Origin: Anaerolineales bacterium
GTDB lineage: Bacteria > Chloroflexota > Anaerolineae > Anaerolineales > DRMV01
Assembly: GCA_027026295.1 (NCBI GenBank)
Contig: JALVOR010000193.1
Span: 1 to 11,213 of the forward strand
Direction of reading: 5' to 3'
DNA length: 11,213 nt
Shown: piece after piece, positions 1-6,655 of the stretch
Position numbering within the stretch: position 1 is the first letter of the stretch
How the letters are laid out: each line of letters starts with the position of its first letter
Translations under genes and position numbers: made by a program
Notes under the pieces: model-generated
Told to the model about the DNA's origin: nothing
Seen by the model: only the letters and a program-made list of their open reading frames with translations
The model's database searches: none

Positions 1-2124
1 GGTGGAGACATAGCCCTTGATGGCAGCCAGTGGTGTGCGCAGTTCGTGGGAAACCGTCGCCATCAGGCTGGCTTTCATGCGGTCGATTTCCCGGTCGGCG
101 GTGATGTCTTTCCAGATTTGCCCGCGTCCGATGGTAATGCCCTGGGCGTCGGTTACCGAGAACATTTGCACCAGCCACGAAGTGGGGCGCCCGTGCAGGT
201 GCAGGAGCAGTTCGGCTGCGCCTTCTTCTGCGGCGCGGGCAAGGGCGGTTTGGGCGACGGTGGGGTTGGGGGCATGTTGCAAAATGCGTTTTATCACCAG
301 GGTGACTTCCACGCCGCTCATGTCTTGGGGGGTGAGGTCGGCGAGATCGGCCATGTGGCGGTTGGCGTAAAGCACGCGCCCGCTGTGGTCTTCCAGCAAA
401 ATGGCGTCGCTCATGGACTGGATGAGGGCTTCCAGGCGGCGGGTTTGTTCCTGCAGGCGGGTGTCGGAACGTTCGAAGAGGGCGGCGTTCTCGATGGCCA
501 TGGCGGCGTGGTTGGCAAATGAAGTGAGCAGGTCGATTTCCCGCTGGGTGAAGACGTGGGGGCGGGGGTAATAGACCACCAGTGCCGCCGGCGGGGTGTG
601 CTGGGTTGGCAAAGGCACCGCGAGCACGGCGCGGTAGTTTTCGGCGCGCGCGCGCGGCCGGATGGAGATGGCAGTAGGGTCGGTTTCGGTGTCGCTGATT
701 TGTAGCGGCTCTTGGGCTTTGAGCGCCCGCAGCGCGAGGGAGTTGAACTCATCGCGCCCGATGATCAGCCGCTCGGCGTAAGAAGGGGAAAGCCCGCGGC
801 TGGCGCGCGCCACGAAAGCCTGTTTTTGCTCATCCCAGGCGATGATGGCGCATTTCTCTGCTCCCAGCAGGCGCTCGACTTGCGCCAGAATGCGCGCCAG
901 CACGGTGCGGGAATCCAGCGTGGAGGCTACCGAGGCGCTGGTTTGCAACAGGGTATGGAGTTCCTGCATGCGGCTGGCGATGTCGGCTTCCATGCGGAGC
1001 AGGGTGCGGGCGAGATGGCCTACCTGGTCGTGGCGTTTGCTCAAACGCCCTAAGGCCTGTTGCTGGGCGGGGGTGTGAGGCCCTTCCTGACCGATGGCGC
1101 GACTGTATTTGGCGAGATTGCCCAACGGGTGCAGCACCTGCAAGGAGAGCACCAGCCAGAACAAAACGCCCGCGGCGAGCACCACGATGAGGGCCAGATG
1201 GGTGGTATGACGGAAAGTGTTGACCGTGAGATAAGCGCTTTGGGTAGACTGACCGACGACCACCCCCAACGGTGCTGCAGAAAGGGGAACGTAACCATAG
1301 AGCATGGCGTCGCTGCCTTCGCCGACGATGAGCGTGCCTTTGTGTTGTGCTGCCAGGGCGGGCGCCAGGTCGGGGGCGAAATCGGTGATGCTGGTGAGCA
1401 GCGTGGTTTTGCCGCGAAAGTTATCGCGCGAGGCGGCAATGATTTGCCCGATGTCGTCCACGATGAAGATGACGAAGTTTTCTTCAGGGTGGCGGTCTCG
1501 GGCAACTTCTTCCAACGCCGAACTGAGAAAACTGAGGCGGATGTTTACCCCCACGATGCCGATGAATTCCTCTTGGGCGTTCCACAGGGGCATCACGGCG
1601 GTAATCACGCCTTCGCCGGTGGTGGGAGAAATGCGTCCGTGGGAGAAGAAGGGTACGTGGGTGTGCTGGGCTTTTTTGAAGTAGTCCCGGAAGGAGAAAT
1701 CAATACCCACGGTGGGGGAGCGGACGTTGGTTTCCGGGTAATGATAGAGCATGATGCCCTGGCTGTTCAGACGGTAGACCAGCGCGACCTCGTGGCGGCT
1801 GAAGGTGAGCGCCGAAAACAGCGGGCGCATTTCTGCGGGGGTGGCGTGAAGCACAGCGTCCTGTTCGCCCAATGTCTTGACCACGCCCCGAAAACTGCCC
1901 AGCGAAAGGTTGGTTTCCTGTGCCACGGCATTGGCCAATGCCAGGTTGGCGGTTTCCACATCGGCGCGCAGGCGGTTGATGGCAAGCCGGTCGAGATAGA
2001 GCACGATGCCGACTAAGGGCAGCACGAATGCCATGTAGAACGCCAGCAGCCGAATGCCCAGGTCGCGGCGCAGGGCAATGCGTGGAATTTTGAAGCGTTG
2101 GCGAGAGGGTCTCGGGAGGGTCAT
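1..2124 (-). CDS. Sensor histidine kinase, Cache-HAMP-GAF-PAS-HisKA (3' end cut by window)
   Basis: Membrane-bound sensor kinase of a two-component system; 708 codons are visible without a stop. From the sequence: TM1 at about residues 25-45, an extracytoplasmic region of about 260 residues of double-Cache type (residues 46-308, with the typical stretch GEGVITAVMPLWN near 170), TM2 at 309-328, a HAMP-like linker (329-380, with DQVGHLA), a GAF domain (about 390-548), a coiled linker, a PAS domain (about 565-685, starting SDAILLEDHSGRVLYAN) and the HisKA H-box SHELRTPLAAIKGY, with the phospho-accepting His at residue 693 (positions 46-48). The ATP-binding HATPase domain must lie beyond the left edge. 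The ATG at 2124 is the only possible start, because an in-frame stop lies 36 bases upstream, where it also ends the preceding gene. No clear Shine-Dalgarno is seen. Ligand and cognate regulator are unknown; Cache domains usually bind small molecules outside the cell. Confidence 0.93.
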   Translation of the reverse strand, partial: MTLPRPSRQRFKIPRIALRRDLGIRLLAFYMAFVLPLVGIVLYLDRLAINRLRADVETANLALANAVAQETNLSLGSFRGVVKTLGEQDAVLHATPAEMRPLFSALTFSRHEVALVYRLNSQGIMLYHYPETNVRSPTVGIDFSFRDYFKKAQHTHVPFFSHGRISPTTGEGVITAVMPLWNAQEEFIGIVGVNIRLSFLSSALEEVARDRHPEENFVIFIVDDIGQIIAASRDNFRGKTTLLTSITDFAPDLAPALAAQHKGTLIVGEGSDAMLYGYVPLSAAPLGVVVGQSTQSAYLTVNTFRHTTHLALIVVLAAGVLFWLVLSLQVLHPLGNLAKYSRAIGQEGPHTPAQQQALGRLSKRHDQVGHLARTLLRMEADIASRMQELHTLLQTSASVASTLDSRTVLARILAQVERLLGAEKCAIIAWDEQKQAFVARASRGLSPSYAERLIIGRDEFNSLALRALKAQEPLQISDTETDPTAISIRPRARAENYRAVLAVPLPTQHTPPAALVVYYPRPHVFTQREIDLLTSFANHAAMAIENAALFERSDTRLQEQTRRLEALIQSMSDAILLEDHSGRVLYANRHMADLADLTPQDMSGVEVTLVIKRILQHAPNPTVAQTALARAAEEGAAELLLHLHGRPTSWLVQMFSVTDAQGITIGRGQIWKDITADREIDRMKASLMATVSHELRTPLAAIKGYVST

Positions 2125-2160
2125 GGCGGTTGCAAGAGATAAGCGGTGCTGCTTGTAATT

Positions 2161-2694
2161 TTACATCAGATATGCGCCGAGGTAGGCAACGGTGAGCATT
2201 TTCAGGGTTTTACCCAGAAAGCACCAGAAAAGAAAGCGGTAAATGGGCATGCGGGTAGCCCCGGCAGCGATGCCGGCCAGATCCATCAACGGGATGGGCA
2301 GATAAGCAAGTACGAAAATGGTCAGGCCGCCGTAGCGTGCCATCCAGGCGCGTATTTGTTCGTAGCGCGACCAGTCGGAAATGACGGCCTTGCCGCTCCA
2401 GCCCGCGAGGTAGCCGGTAAGTTCGCCCAAAGCCGCTCCGCTGCCAGCGGCCACGGCAACGCCCCAGGGGTTGAGAATGGCGCCCAGCACATATGGCAGC
2501 ATCAGGTTGGGTAGGGGCAGGATGACGCTGGCGTTGGCGAGCAGGGAAAACAGGAACAGCCCGGGATAGCCATAGGCTTGCAGGTGGGCAATGTTTTCCC
2601 GTTGGGTGTAGACGGCGACGCTGATGACGGTGACGAGCAGCAACCCGGCGGCCTGGGCAAGCCAGGGGCGCAGTTTGTCGCTCAGGTTTTTCAC
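2161..2694 (-). CDS. VTT/DedA-like (SNARE-associated family) integral membrane protein
   Basis: A 177-residue polytopic membrane protein resembling the VTT-domain family (DedA, YqaA, TVP38). Visible features are an N-terminal TM helix (about 12-29), a hydrophobic pair around 45-90 containing LPLPNLMLPYVLGAILNPWG, a Gly-rich segment (GSGAALGELTGYLAG), and C-terminal helices with the ARYGG..IFVLAYLPIPLMDLAGIAAGATRM region. The P-x-x-x-D/G-rich re-entrant loop of this kind is typical of the family, some members of which act as lipid scramblases or undecaprenyl-phosphate carriers; the role here is not known. It starts with GTG at 2694, overlapping the stop of udk by 4 bases (GTGA), with AGGA about 5 bases upstream, so it is probably translationally coupled. 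Its stop lies 36 bases before the histidine kinase start. Confidence 0.85.
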   Translation of the reverse strand: MKNLSDKLRPWLAQAAGLLLVTVISVAVYTQRENIAHLQAYGYPGLFLFSLLANASVILPLPNLMLPYVLGAILNPWGVAVAAGSGAALGELTGYLAGWSGKAVISDWSRYEQIRAWMARYGGLTIFVLAYLPIPLMDLAGIAAGATRMPIYRFLFWCFLGKTLKMLTVAYLGAYLM

Positions 2695-3335
2695 CCCAGT
2701 CCTCGCTCCCGCAGCAGCGATTCGATGCGCGCCACCACCATGTCCATTGCTACGCTGTTCAGCCCGCCTTCGGGAATGATGACATCGGCATAGCGTTTGG
2801 AGGGTTCGACGAATTCCAGATGCATGGGGCGTACGGTTCTGAGGTATTGCTCGACAACCAGAGTCATGGTGCGGCCACGTTCCTCGATGTCGCGTACCAG
2901 GCGGCGGATGAAGCGAATGTCGGCGTCGGTATCCACGAAAATTTTGACATCGAAGAGTTTGCGCAGTTCCGGTTCGGCAAAAATCAAAATGCCTTCCACC
3001 ATGATGATGGGGTGGGGTTGCACGGGCACGGTTTCGGCGGTGCGGCTGTGGGTGGTGAAGTCGTACACCGGGCGCTCGATGGGAAACCCTTGCCGCAGGC
3101 GTTTGAGGTGCTCAATCAGCAGCGTGGTTTCCAGCGAATCGGGGTGGTCGTAATTGATTTTGGCGCGCTCGGCGGGGGATAGGTGGCTGTTGTCTTTGTA
3201 ATAGGCATCGTGGGGCAGGTAGGCAATGTGTTCCTCGCCGACGCGATCCAGGATGACGCGGGCAACCGTGGTTTTGCCGGAGCCGGTGCCGCCGGCGACA
3301 CCGATGATCAATGGGGCGTGAAATTTTGGGGGCAT
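2691..3335 (-). CDS. udk: Uridine kinase
   Basis: Phosphorylates uridine (and cytidine) to the monophosphate in cytosolic pyrimidine salvage. The 214-residue length fits the family. Seen in the sequence: Walker A GGTGSGKTT (residues 15-23), the LPHDAYYKD and YDHPDSLET substrate-site motifs, PVYDFTTHSR, the Walker B-like strand IIMVEGILIF, the lid RRLVRDIEERGRT, and the C-terminal VRPMHLEFVEPSKRYADVIIPEGG. I chose ATG 3335, with GAAGG 5-6 bases upstream. An in-frame TTG at 3362 would add nine residues, but they are encoded inside the heptamer repeat array and have no family counterpart. It is followed by the VTT protein with a 4-base overlap and preceded by the DUF255 gene across the 72-base repeat-filled gap. 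Confidence 0.95.
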   Translation of the reverse strand: MPPKFHAPLIIGVAGGTGSGKTTVARVILDRVGEEHIAYLPHDAYYKDNSHLSPAERAKINYDHPDSLETTLLIEHLKRLRQGFPIERPVYDFTTHSRTAETVPVQPHPIIMVEGILIFAEPELRKLFDVKIFVDTDADIRFIRRLVRDIEERGRTMTLVVEQYLRTVRPMHLEFVEPSKRYADVIIPEGGLNSVAMDMVVARIESLLRERGLG

Positions 3336-3350
3336 GATGACCTTCGCTTG

Positions 3351-3406
3351 TGCGGGGTGCAAGATGCAAGGTGCAAGTTGCAGGGTGCAAGATGCAGGAT
3401 GCAGGC
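3351..3406. repeat. Tandem heptamer array, consensus TGCARGN
   Basis: Seven head-to-tail 7-base units, TGCAAGA, TGCAAGG, TGCAAGT, TGCAGGG, TGCAAGA, TGCAGGA and TGCAGGC, run from 3358 to 3406. A degenerate eighth unit (TGCGGGG) sits at 3351-3357. The units vary mainly at positions 5 and 7 while TGC is invariant. The array fits exactly into the gap: it starts 1 base after the TAA of the DUF255 gene (3408-3410, minus strand) and ends 15 bases before the udk ATG. As 7 is not a multiple of 3 and there are no spacers, it is neither a coding repeat nor a CRISPR array. Confidence 0.9.
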
Positions 3407-3407
3407 G

Positions 3408-5213
3408 TTACGAGGATGATGTGGTGAGCATGTGGTATGCCAAAAGCCACTGCGGGAAGGCAGTGGGGTATTTTGCCATCGCAGGGGCTACCCGGTCGAG
3501 CATGGCTGCGGCCAGTTGGCGGAAGGCGGGCTGGTCGGCAGCCGTAGCGAATTCCAGCAGCAGGGTGACGGCAAGGGCGTTGCCGCTGGGGACGATGCCG
3601 TCCAGCAGTTCCTGGGTGCGGCCAAAGGGGGCGAAGTGTTCGGGGGCGGGGTCGTAATAGCCCCAGTCGGCGGCGAAGCGGCTGGTGAGAGTTTCAAGAA
3701 ACTGCGCCGCTTCGTATAGCCAATTAGTGCTACCAGGGGTGGGGGCGTCGGTGCGGTGCAGGGAAAGCATGGCGAGGGCGGCGGCGGCGTAGTCTTCCAG
3801 CAGGCCGTGTCCGGTGGCGCGCCCGTCGTACCCGTTGCGCGCCAGGCCGTCCGCGGTGCGGAGGTGTGCCAGCAGCGCGGCACCGCTTTCGGCGGCGGCT
3901 TCGGCGTAGCGCGGCGCGTTCAGGTCGGCGGCGGCTTCGGCTAAGGAGCGAGTGGCGATGGCATGCCACGCGGCGGTGACGGTGGTGTCGGTGAAAGGGG
4001 CGGGGCGGCTCTGGCGGACTTCCAGCAGGCGGGCTTTGGCGGCGGCAATGCGCGCTGCGGCTTCGGCGGGGGCGATGCCCAGCCGCTCGCCCAGCGCCTC
4101 GTCGCTCAGGATGCGTTGCAGCGTGGCGGGCTGGTCGCCGAGGTCGTAGGCGGCAATCAGGGCTTCAGCCTCATCGGAAGACAGCGCCGCGCGCACCTCG
4201 TCCGCTGTCCAGAGGTAATACGCGCCTCGGTCGCCGCCGTGGGCGCTTTCGCTGCCCTGCCCGTTGGCAAACAGGCCGTTGGGCAGCCGCAGCGCGCCAA
4301 GGATGTAATCGAAGGTGTGCGCGGCCACCCGCCGGAAGGCTTCCTGCCCGGTGAGGCGGTAGGCTTTCGCATAGCCAAGGGCAAGGAGGGCATTGGTGGG
4401 CAGGCTTTTTTCGAAGCACGGCTGCCGCCAGGCGGCGTCGTGGGCGTAGGTGTGGAAGCCGCCGCCGAGGACGTCGTAAATGCCGCCTCGTGCCATGCCC
4501 ACCAGGGTGGTCAGCGCCATCTCGCGGCCGCGAGCGTTGCCGTTTTCGGCTAAGCGCAGCAGCCACAGCAGCACCAGCGGCTGCGGGAATTTGGGCCCCG
4601 TCTCGAAGCCGCCATGGCGCCTGTCGTAAGCCGCGCCGAGGGTTTCCAGCGCCGCCGTGTGGAGGTTTGCCGGTGGCTCGGTCAACGCATCCAGCAGCGG
4701 GGACATGCCCTCGCGCATCTGGCGCGCCATTTCGCTGGCGGTGTCTTCCACCCGCTCGCGGTCGTTTTCCCAGGCTTCCAGCACCTCGCCGAGGAGTTGG
4801 TGCAGGGTGGGGCTGCCCGGTATTTCGGTTTCGAAAGAGAAATAGGTGCCGCCGTGGAACGGCTTCCCTTCGGGGGTGAGAAAGAGGTTCAGCGGCCAGC
4901 CGGTTTTGCCGGTCATCGCGGCGACCACCTGCATGAAGGCGTTGGCTATGTCGGGGCGCTGGTTGCGGTCCAGGGCAATGGGGACGAAATAACGGTTGAT
5001 GTAGGCCACGCCCACGGGGTGGCGGAAGGTTTCCGAGGCCATGCGCTCGCACCAGTAGCAGCCGGGGTAGCCGATGTGCAGGAAGATGAGTTTGTTGCGC
5101 TTTTGCGCCTTTTGGAAGGCGGCTTCGCTCCACGGCTGCCAGTCGATGGCGTCGAAGTAGCGTTCGGCGTCGTAAGCGGTGGCGGGCTTCTTGTCTTTGC
5201 GATGGTGGGGCAT
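3408..5213 (-). CDS. DUF255 / YyaL-type thioredoxin-domain protein (SSP411 family)
   Basis: A 601-residue cytosolic protein with no signal peptide. Family layout: an N-terminal thioredoxin-like DUF255 domain followed by an alpha/alpha-barrel (six-hairpin-glycosidase-like) domain, as in B. subtilis YyaL and human SPATA20. Visible signatures: W-x-x-W-S-x-x-A-F (residues 25-33), NKLIFLHIGYPGCYWCERM with the CxxC pair C52/C55, ALDRNQRPDIANAFMQ, GWPLNLFLTPEGKPFHGGTYF, then in the second domain GGFETGPKFPQP, GGIYDVLGGGFHTYAHD and the Asn/Gly-rich DGIVPSGNALAV. It is somewhat shorter than many relatives. The motif is CYWC where the family usually has CHWC. The function of the family is not established; a redox or sugar-related role has been suggested from folds only. 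The start is backed by GGAG 8 bases upstream. Only 3 bases separate it from scpA, so it is co-transcribed. Confidence 0.92.
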   Translation of the reverse strand: MPHHRKDKKPATAYDAERYFDAIDWQPWSEAAFQKAQKRNKLIFLHIGYPGCYWCERMASETFRHPVGVAYINRYFVPIALDRNQRPDIANAFMQVVAAMTGKTGWPLNLFLTPEGKPFHGGTYFSFETEIPGSPTLHQLLGEVLEAWENDRERVEDTASEMARQMREGMSPLLDALTEPPANLHTAALETLGAAYDRRHGGFETGPKFPQPLVLLWLLRLAENGNARGREMALTTLVGMARGGIYDVLGGGFHTYAHDAAWRQPCFEKSLPTNALLALGYAKAYRLTGQEAFRRVAAHTFDYILGALRLPNGLFANGQGSESAHGGDRGAYYLWTADEVRAALSSDEAEALIAAYDLGDQPATLQRILSDEALGERLGIAPAEAAARIAAAKARLLEVRQSRPAPFTDTTVTAAWHAIATRSLAEAAADLNAPRYAEAAAESGAALLAHLRTADGLARNGYDGRATGHGLLEDYAAAALAMLSLHRTDAPTPGSTNWLYEAAQFLETLTSRFAADWGYYDPAPEHFAPFGRTQELLDGIVPSGNALAVTLLLEFATAADQPAFRQLAAAMLDRVAPAMAKYPTAFPQWLLAYHMLTTSSS

Positions 5214-5216
5214 GGA

Positions 5217-5996
5217 TTATTCTCCAAATTCCGAAGCGATGTCCATTTCGGCGGAAAGTTCCTCTGCCGCGGGCAGAATTTCGATTTCGCCGAACAGGGT
5301 ATCCTGTTGGGTTTGCACTAAGCGCTGCTTCACCAGTTCCAGCAGGGCGAGGAAGGTGACCACGGCTTCCAGGCGGGTGGGCTGGCGGCCCAGCAGCGCC
5401 GAGAAGGTGGCGCGCCCGCGGTGGGCAACGGTCTGGATGATGGCGCGGATTTTTTCGCGAATGGTGATTTTGGGCGCCCGAATCACTTTGCCGAGGGGCT
5501 CGCGATGGCGCATCTGGAAGGCGGCGCGGGCCGCGGCAGCGAGGTCTTCCACAGTGTAGCCGTGGAGGTCAATTTGCGGGGGCGCGGCGGGCGGCGGCGC
5601 GGTGAGGCGAACGAAGGTTTGCCAGCCTGCGGCGTGGCGCTCGGCCAGCCACTGCGCCGCCTGCTTGAAGCGGCGGTAGGCTTTCAGTTGCTGCACTAAC
5701 GCCTCGCCGGGGTCTTCCTCGGCGGCTTCCCGCTCCGGCGGGCGGGGCAGCAGCGCCTCGGATTTGATTTGCACCAGTTTGGCGGCAATTACCAAAAAGG
5801 CGGAAACCTCCTCCGGTGAACGGTTTTCTAATGTTTCCAGATAGGCAAGGTACTGATCGGTGATTTGGGCGAGGGCGATTTTGGTAATGTCCAGTTCGGC
5901 GCGGGCAATTAACTGCAGCAACAAATCCAACGGCCCCTCGTAAACGGGGGTCTGGATGTGGTAGTGCTGTACCTGAAAGCCGAGGATGTCGGGCAT
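5217..5996 (-). CDS. scpA: Segregation and condensation protein A
   Basis: Kleisin subunit of the SMC-ScpAB condensin, which bridges SMC heads and is needed for chromosome compaction and segregation. The 259 residues show the kleisin N-terminus (TPVYEGPLDLLLQLI at 16-30, then AELDITKIALAQITDQYLAYLE), the helix AFLVIAAKLVQIKSEALLPR, a Pro/Ala-rich linker, and the C-terminal winged helix (about 185-245, FSALLGRQPTRLEAVVTFLALLELVKQRLVQTQQ) that binds the SMC ATPase head. scpB, often the next gene, is not present here. The ATG at 5996 has no Shine-Dalgarno; the preceding bases are TCCTCC, directly after a TATAAT, so the message may be leaderless. It is the first gene of the minus-strand cluster and lies 3 bases ahead of the DUF255 gene. 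Confidence 0.95.
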   Translation of the reverse strand: MPDILGFQVQHYHIQTPVYEGPLDLLLQLIARAELDITKIALAQITDQYLAYLETLENRSPEEVSAFLVIAAKLVQIKSEALLPRPPEREAAEEDPGEALVQQLKAYRRFKQAAQWLAERHAAGWQTFVRLTAPPPAAPPQIDLHGYTVEDLAAAARAAFQMRHREPLGKVIRAPKITIREKIRAIIQTVAHRGRATFSALLGRQPTRLEAVVTFLALLELVKQRLVQTQQDTLFGEIEILPAAEELSAEMDIASEFGE

Positions 5997-6002
5997 GGAG
6001 GA

Positions 6003-6008
6003 ATTATA
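6003..6008 (-). promoter_or_regulatory. -10 box (TATAAT) of the scpA cluster
   Basis: A perfect TATAAT on the minus strand ends 6 bases before the scpA ATG, so transcription would begin at or within a base or two of the start codon. No convincing -35 is seen 16-18 bases upstream (that region is A-rich, AAAACA-like). Inference: a leaderless transcript. Confidence 0.55.
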
Positions 6009-6062
6009 ACATCGGGGCGCGTTTTTGTTTTGCTAAGAGTCTATCCGGAAGTTCTTTGCAGA

Positions 6063-6190
6063 TGTGTCGCTGCGAGGCAGGCTGAGCAATGACGAAGCCC
6101 GCCGAAGCAGTCTCCTGACCGATAAAAAAAGGGGTTGCTTCGCCCCGGAGCCTGCGCCGAGCGCAGCGAGGTGAGGCTCGCAATGACACC
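6063..6190. repeat. Imperfect inverted repeat element (GTGTC-YTGCGAG arms)
   Basis: Two divergent copies of one unit face each other. The left arm (6064-6115) begins GTGTCGCTGCGAG and ends CGAAGCAGTCTCC. The right arm, read on the minus strand from 6189, begins GTGTCATTGCGAG and ends CGAAGCAACCCC near 6130. The centre is a short AT-rich spacer with a run of seven A (6124-6130). A perfect 6-bp hairpin, CTGCGC-CGA-GCGCAG, lies at 6152-6166. The motif GTCATTGCGAG..CGAAGCAA resembles palindromic intergenic repeats scattered through several environmental bacterial genomes; that match is from memory. No open reading frame or target-site duplication was identified. Confidence 0.7.
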
Positions 6191-6280
6191 ACACGGTATT
6201 TTGCGGATAGAGTCTAAGGCTGAAAGCGGGCGCAGGCAAATGTTATTGAAGCGTAACTGTGCAGCCTTGGGAAGATGGGC

Positions 6281-6500
6281 CACGGATGACACGGATAGGC
6301 GCGGATGCACACGGATTTTTGGTAGCGCTAAGGCGCAGAGAAAGCAAAGCACGCAAAGAAGGGATAACGCCGAGGCACAGAGGGGCAGAGGAGATTTTCT
6401 ACAAATTGACGAAGTAACGCTTCACGAATTGCCTCATTTCTGTGTTTTCTGTAGCGCCTCGGTGTTTTCTGTGGTTTTGTGGTTTCTCCTTGCCGGAGCC
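6281..6500. repeat. Degenerate intergenic repeat block (CACGGAT units and CCGAGGC arms)
   Basis: A non-coding stretch built of short repeats. Four CRCGGAT units start at 6281, 6290, 6300 and 6310. Next comes an AAGGCGCAGAGAAAGCAAAG..CGCCGAGGCACAGAGGGGCAGAGG tract (6330-6391). Near 6430-6500 is its rough inverse, where the minus strand reads GGCAAGGAGAAACCACAAAA.. and CACCGAGGCGCTACAGAAAA. The CCGAGGCRC cores at 6370-6378 and 6454-6461 are inverted. All reading frames through it translate to low-complexity Arg/Gln/Thr/Asp-rich or Cys/Val-rich peptides, so no gene is called. Such tracts commonly give spurious predicted proteins in environmental bacteria (from memory). The rest of 5997-6600 holds nothing else I recognise. 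Confidence 0.6.
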
Positions 6501-6606
6501 GAGCAGTTGCGTAAAAGCGTCGTTTTGCCTTTACCCCATAACAGGACAACCATTTCTGCACACTTTGCTTACGCCTCTGAAAGCGTACTTTTTTTGAATT
6601 CTGTCT

Positions 6607-6636
6607 TTGACGAAAACATCCCACTCCCTTTAGAAT
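6607..6636 (+). promoter_or_regulatory. Sigma70-type promoter of the hydrolase gene
   Basis: TTGACG (-35, 6607-6612) and TAGAAT (-10, 6631-6636) are separated by 18 bases. Transcription would begin near 6643, leaving a leader of about 13 bases that holds only the AGGAGG ribosome binding site (6643-6648) before ATG 6656. The -10 box covers the first two bases of an earlier in-frame ATG (6635), so that ATG cannot be the start if this promoter is used. Confidence 0.65.
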
Positions 6637-6655
6637 GAACGCAGGAGGTCAACCC

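Noticed and set aside
1060..2016. A 318-codon plus-strand frame over the histidine kinase
   Set aside because: Opposite strand of a kinase whose domains read cleanly from end to end; composition typical of a shadow frame.
3336..3362. TTG start adding nine residues to udk
   Set aside because: The extra residues come from the edge of the heptamer array, and ATG 3335 has a better ribosome binding site and gives the usual family length.
3351..3406. Possible CRISPR-like array
   Set aside because: Units are 7 bases, directly adjacent and without spacers.
6135..6638. A 167-codon plus-strand frame in the intergenic region
   Set aside because: It is built almost wholly from the two repeat blocks and translates to low-complexity Arg/Gln/Thr and Cys/Val-rich sequence; no ribosome binding site. 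Probably a spurious frame.
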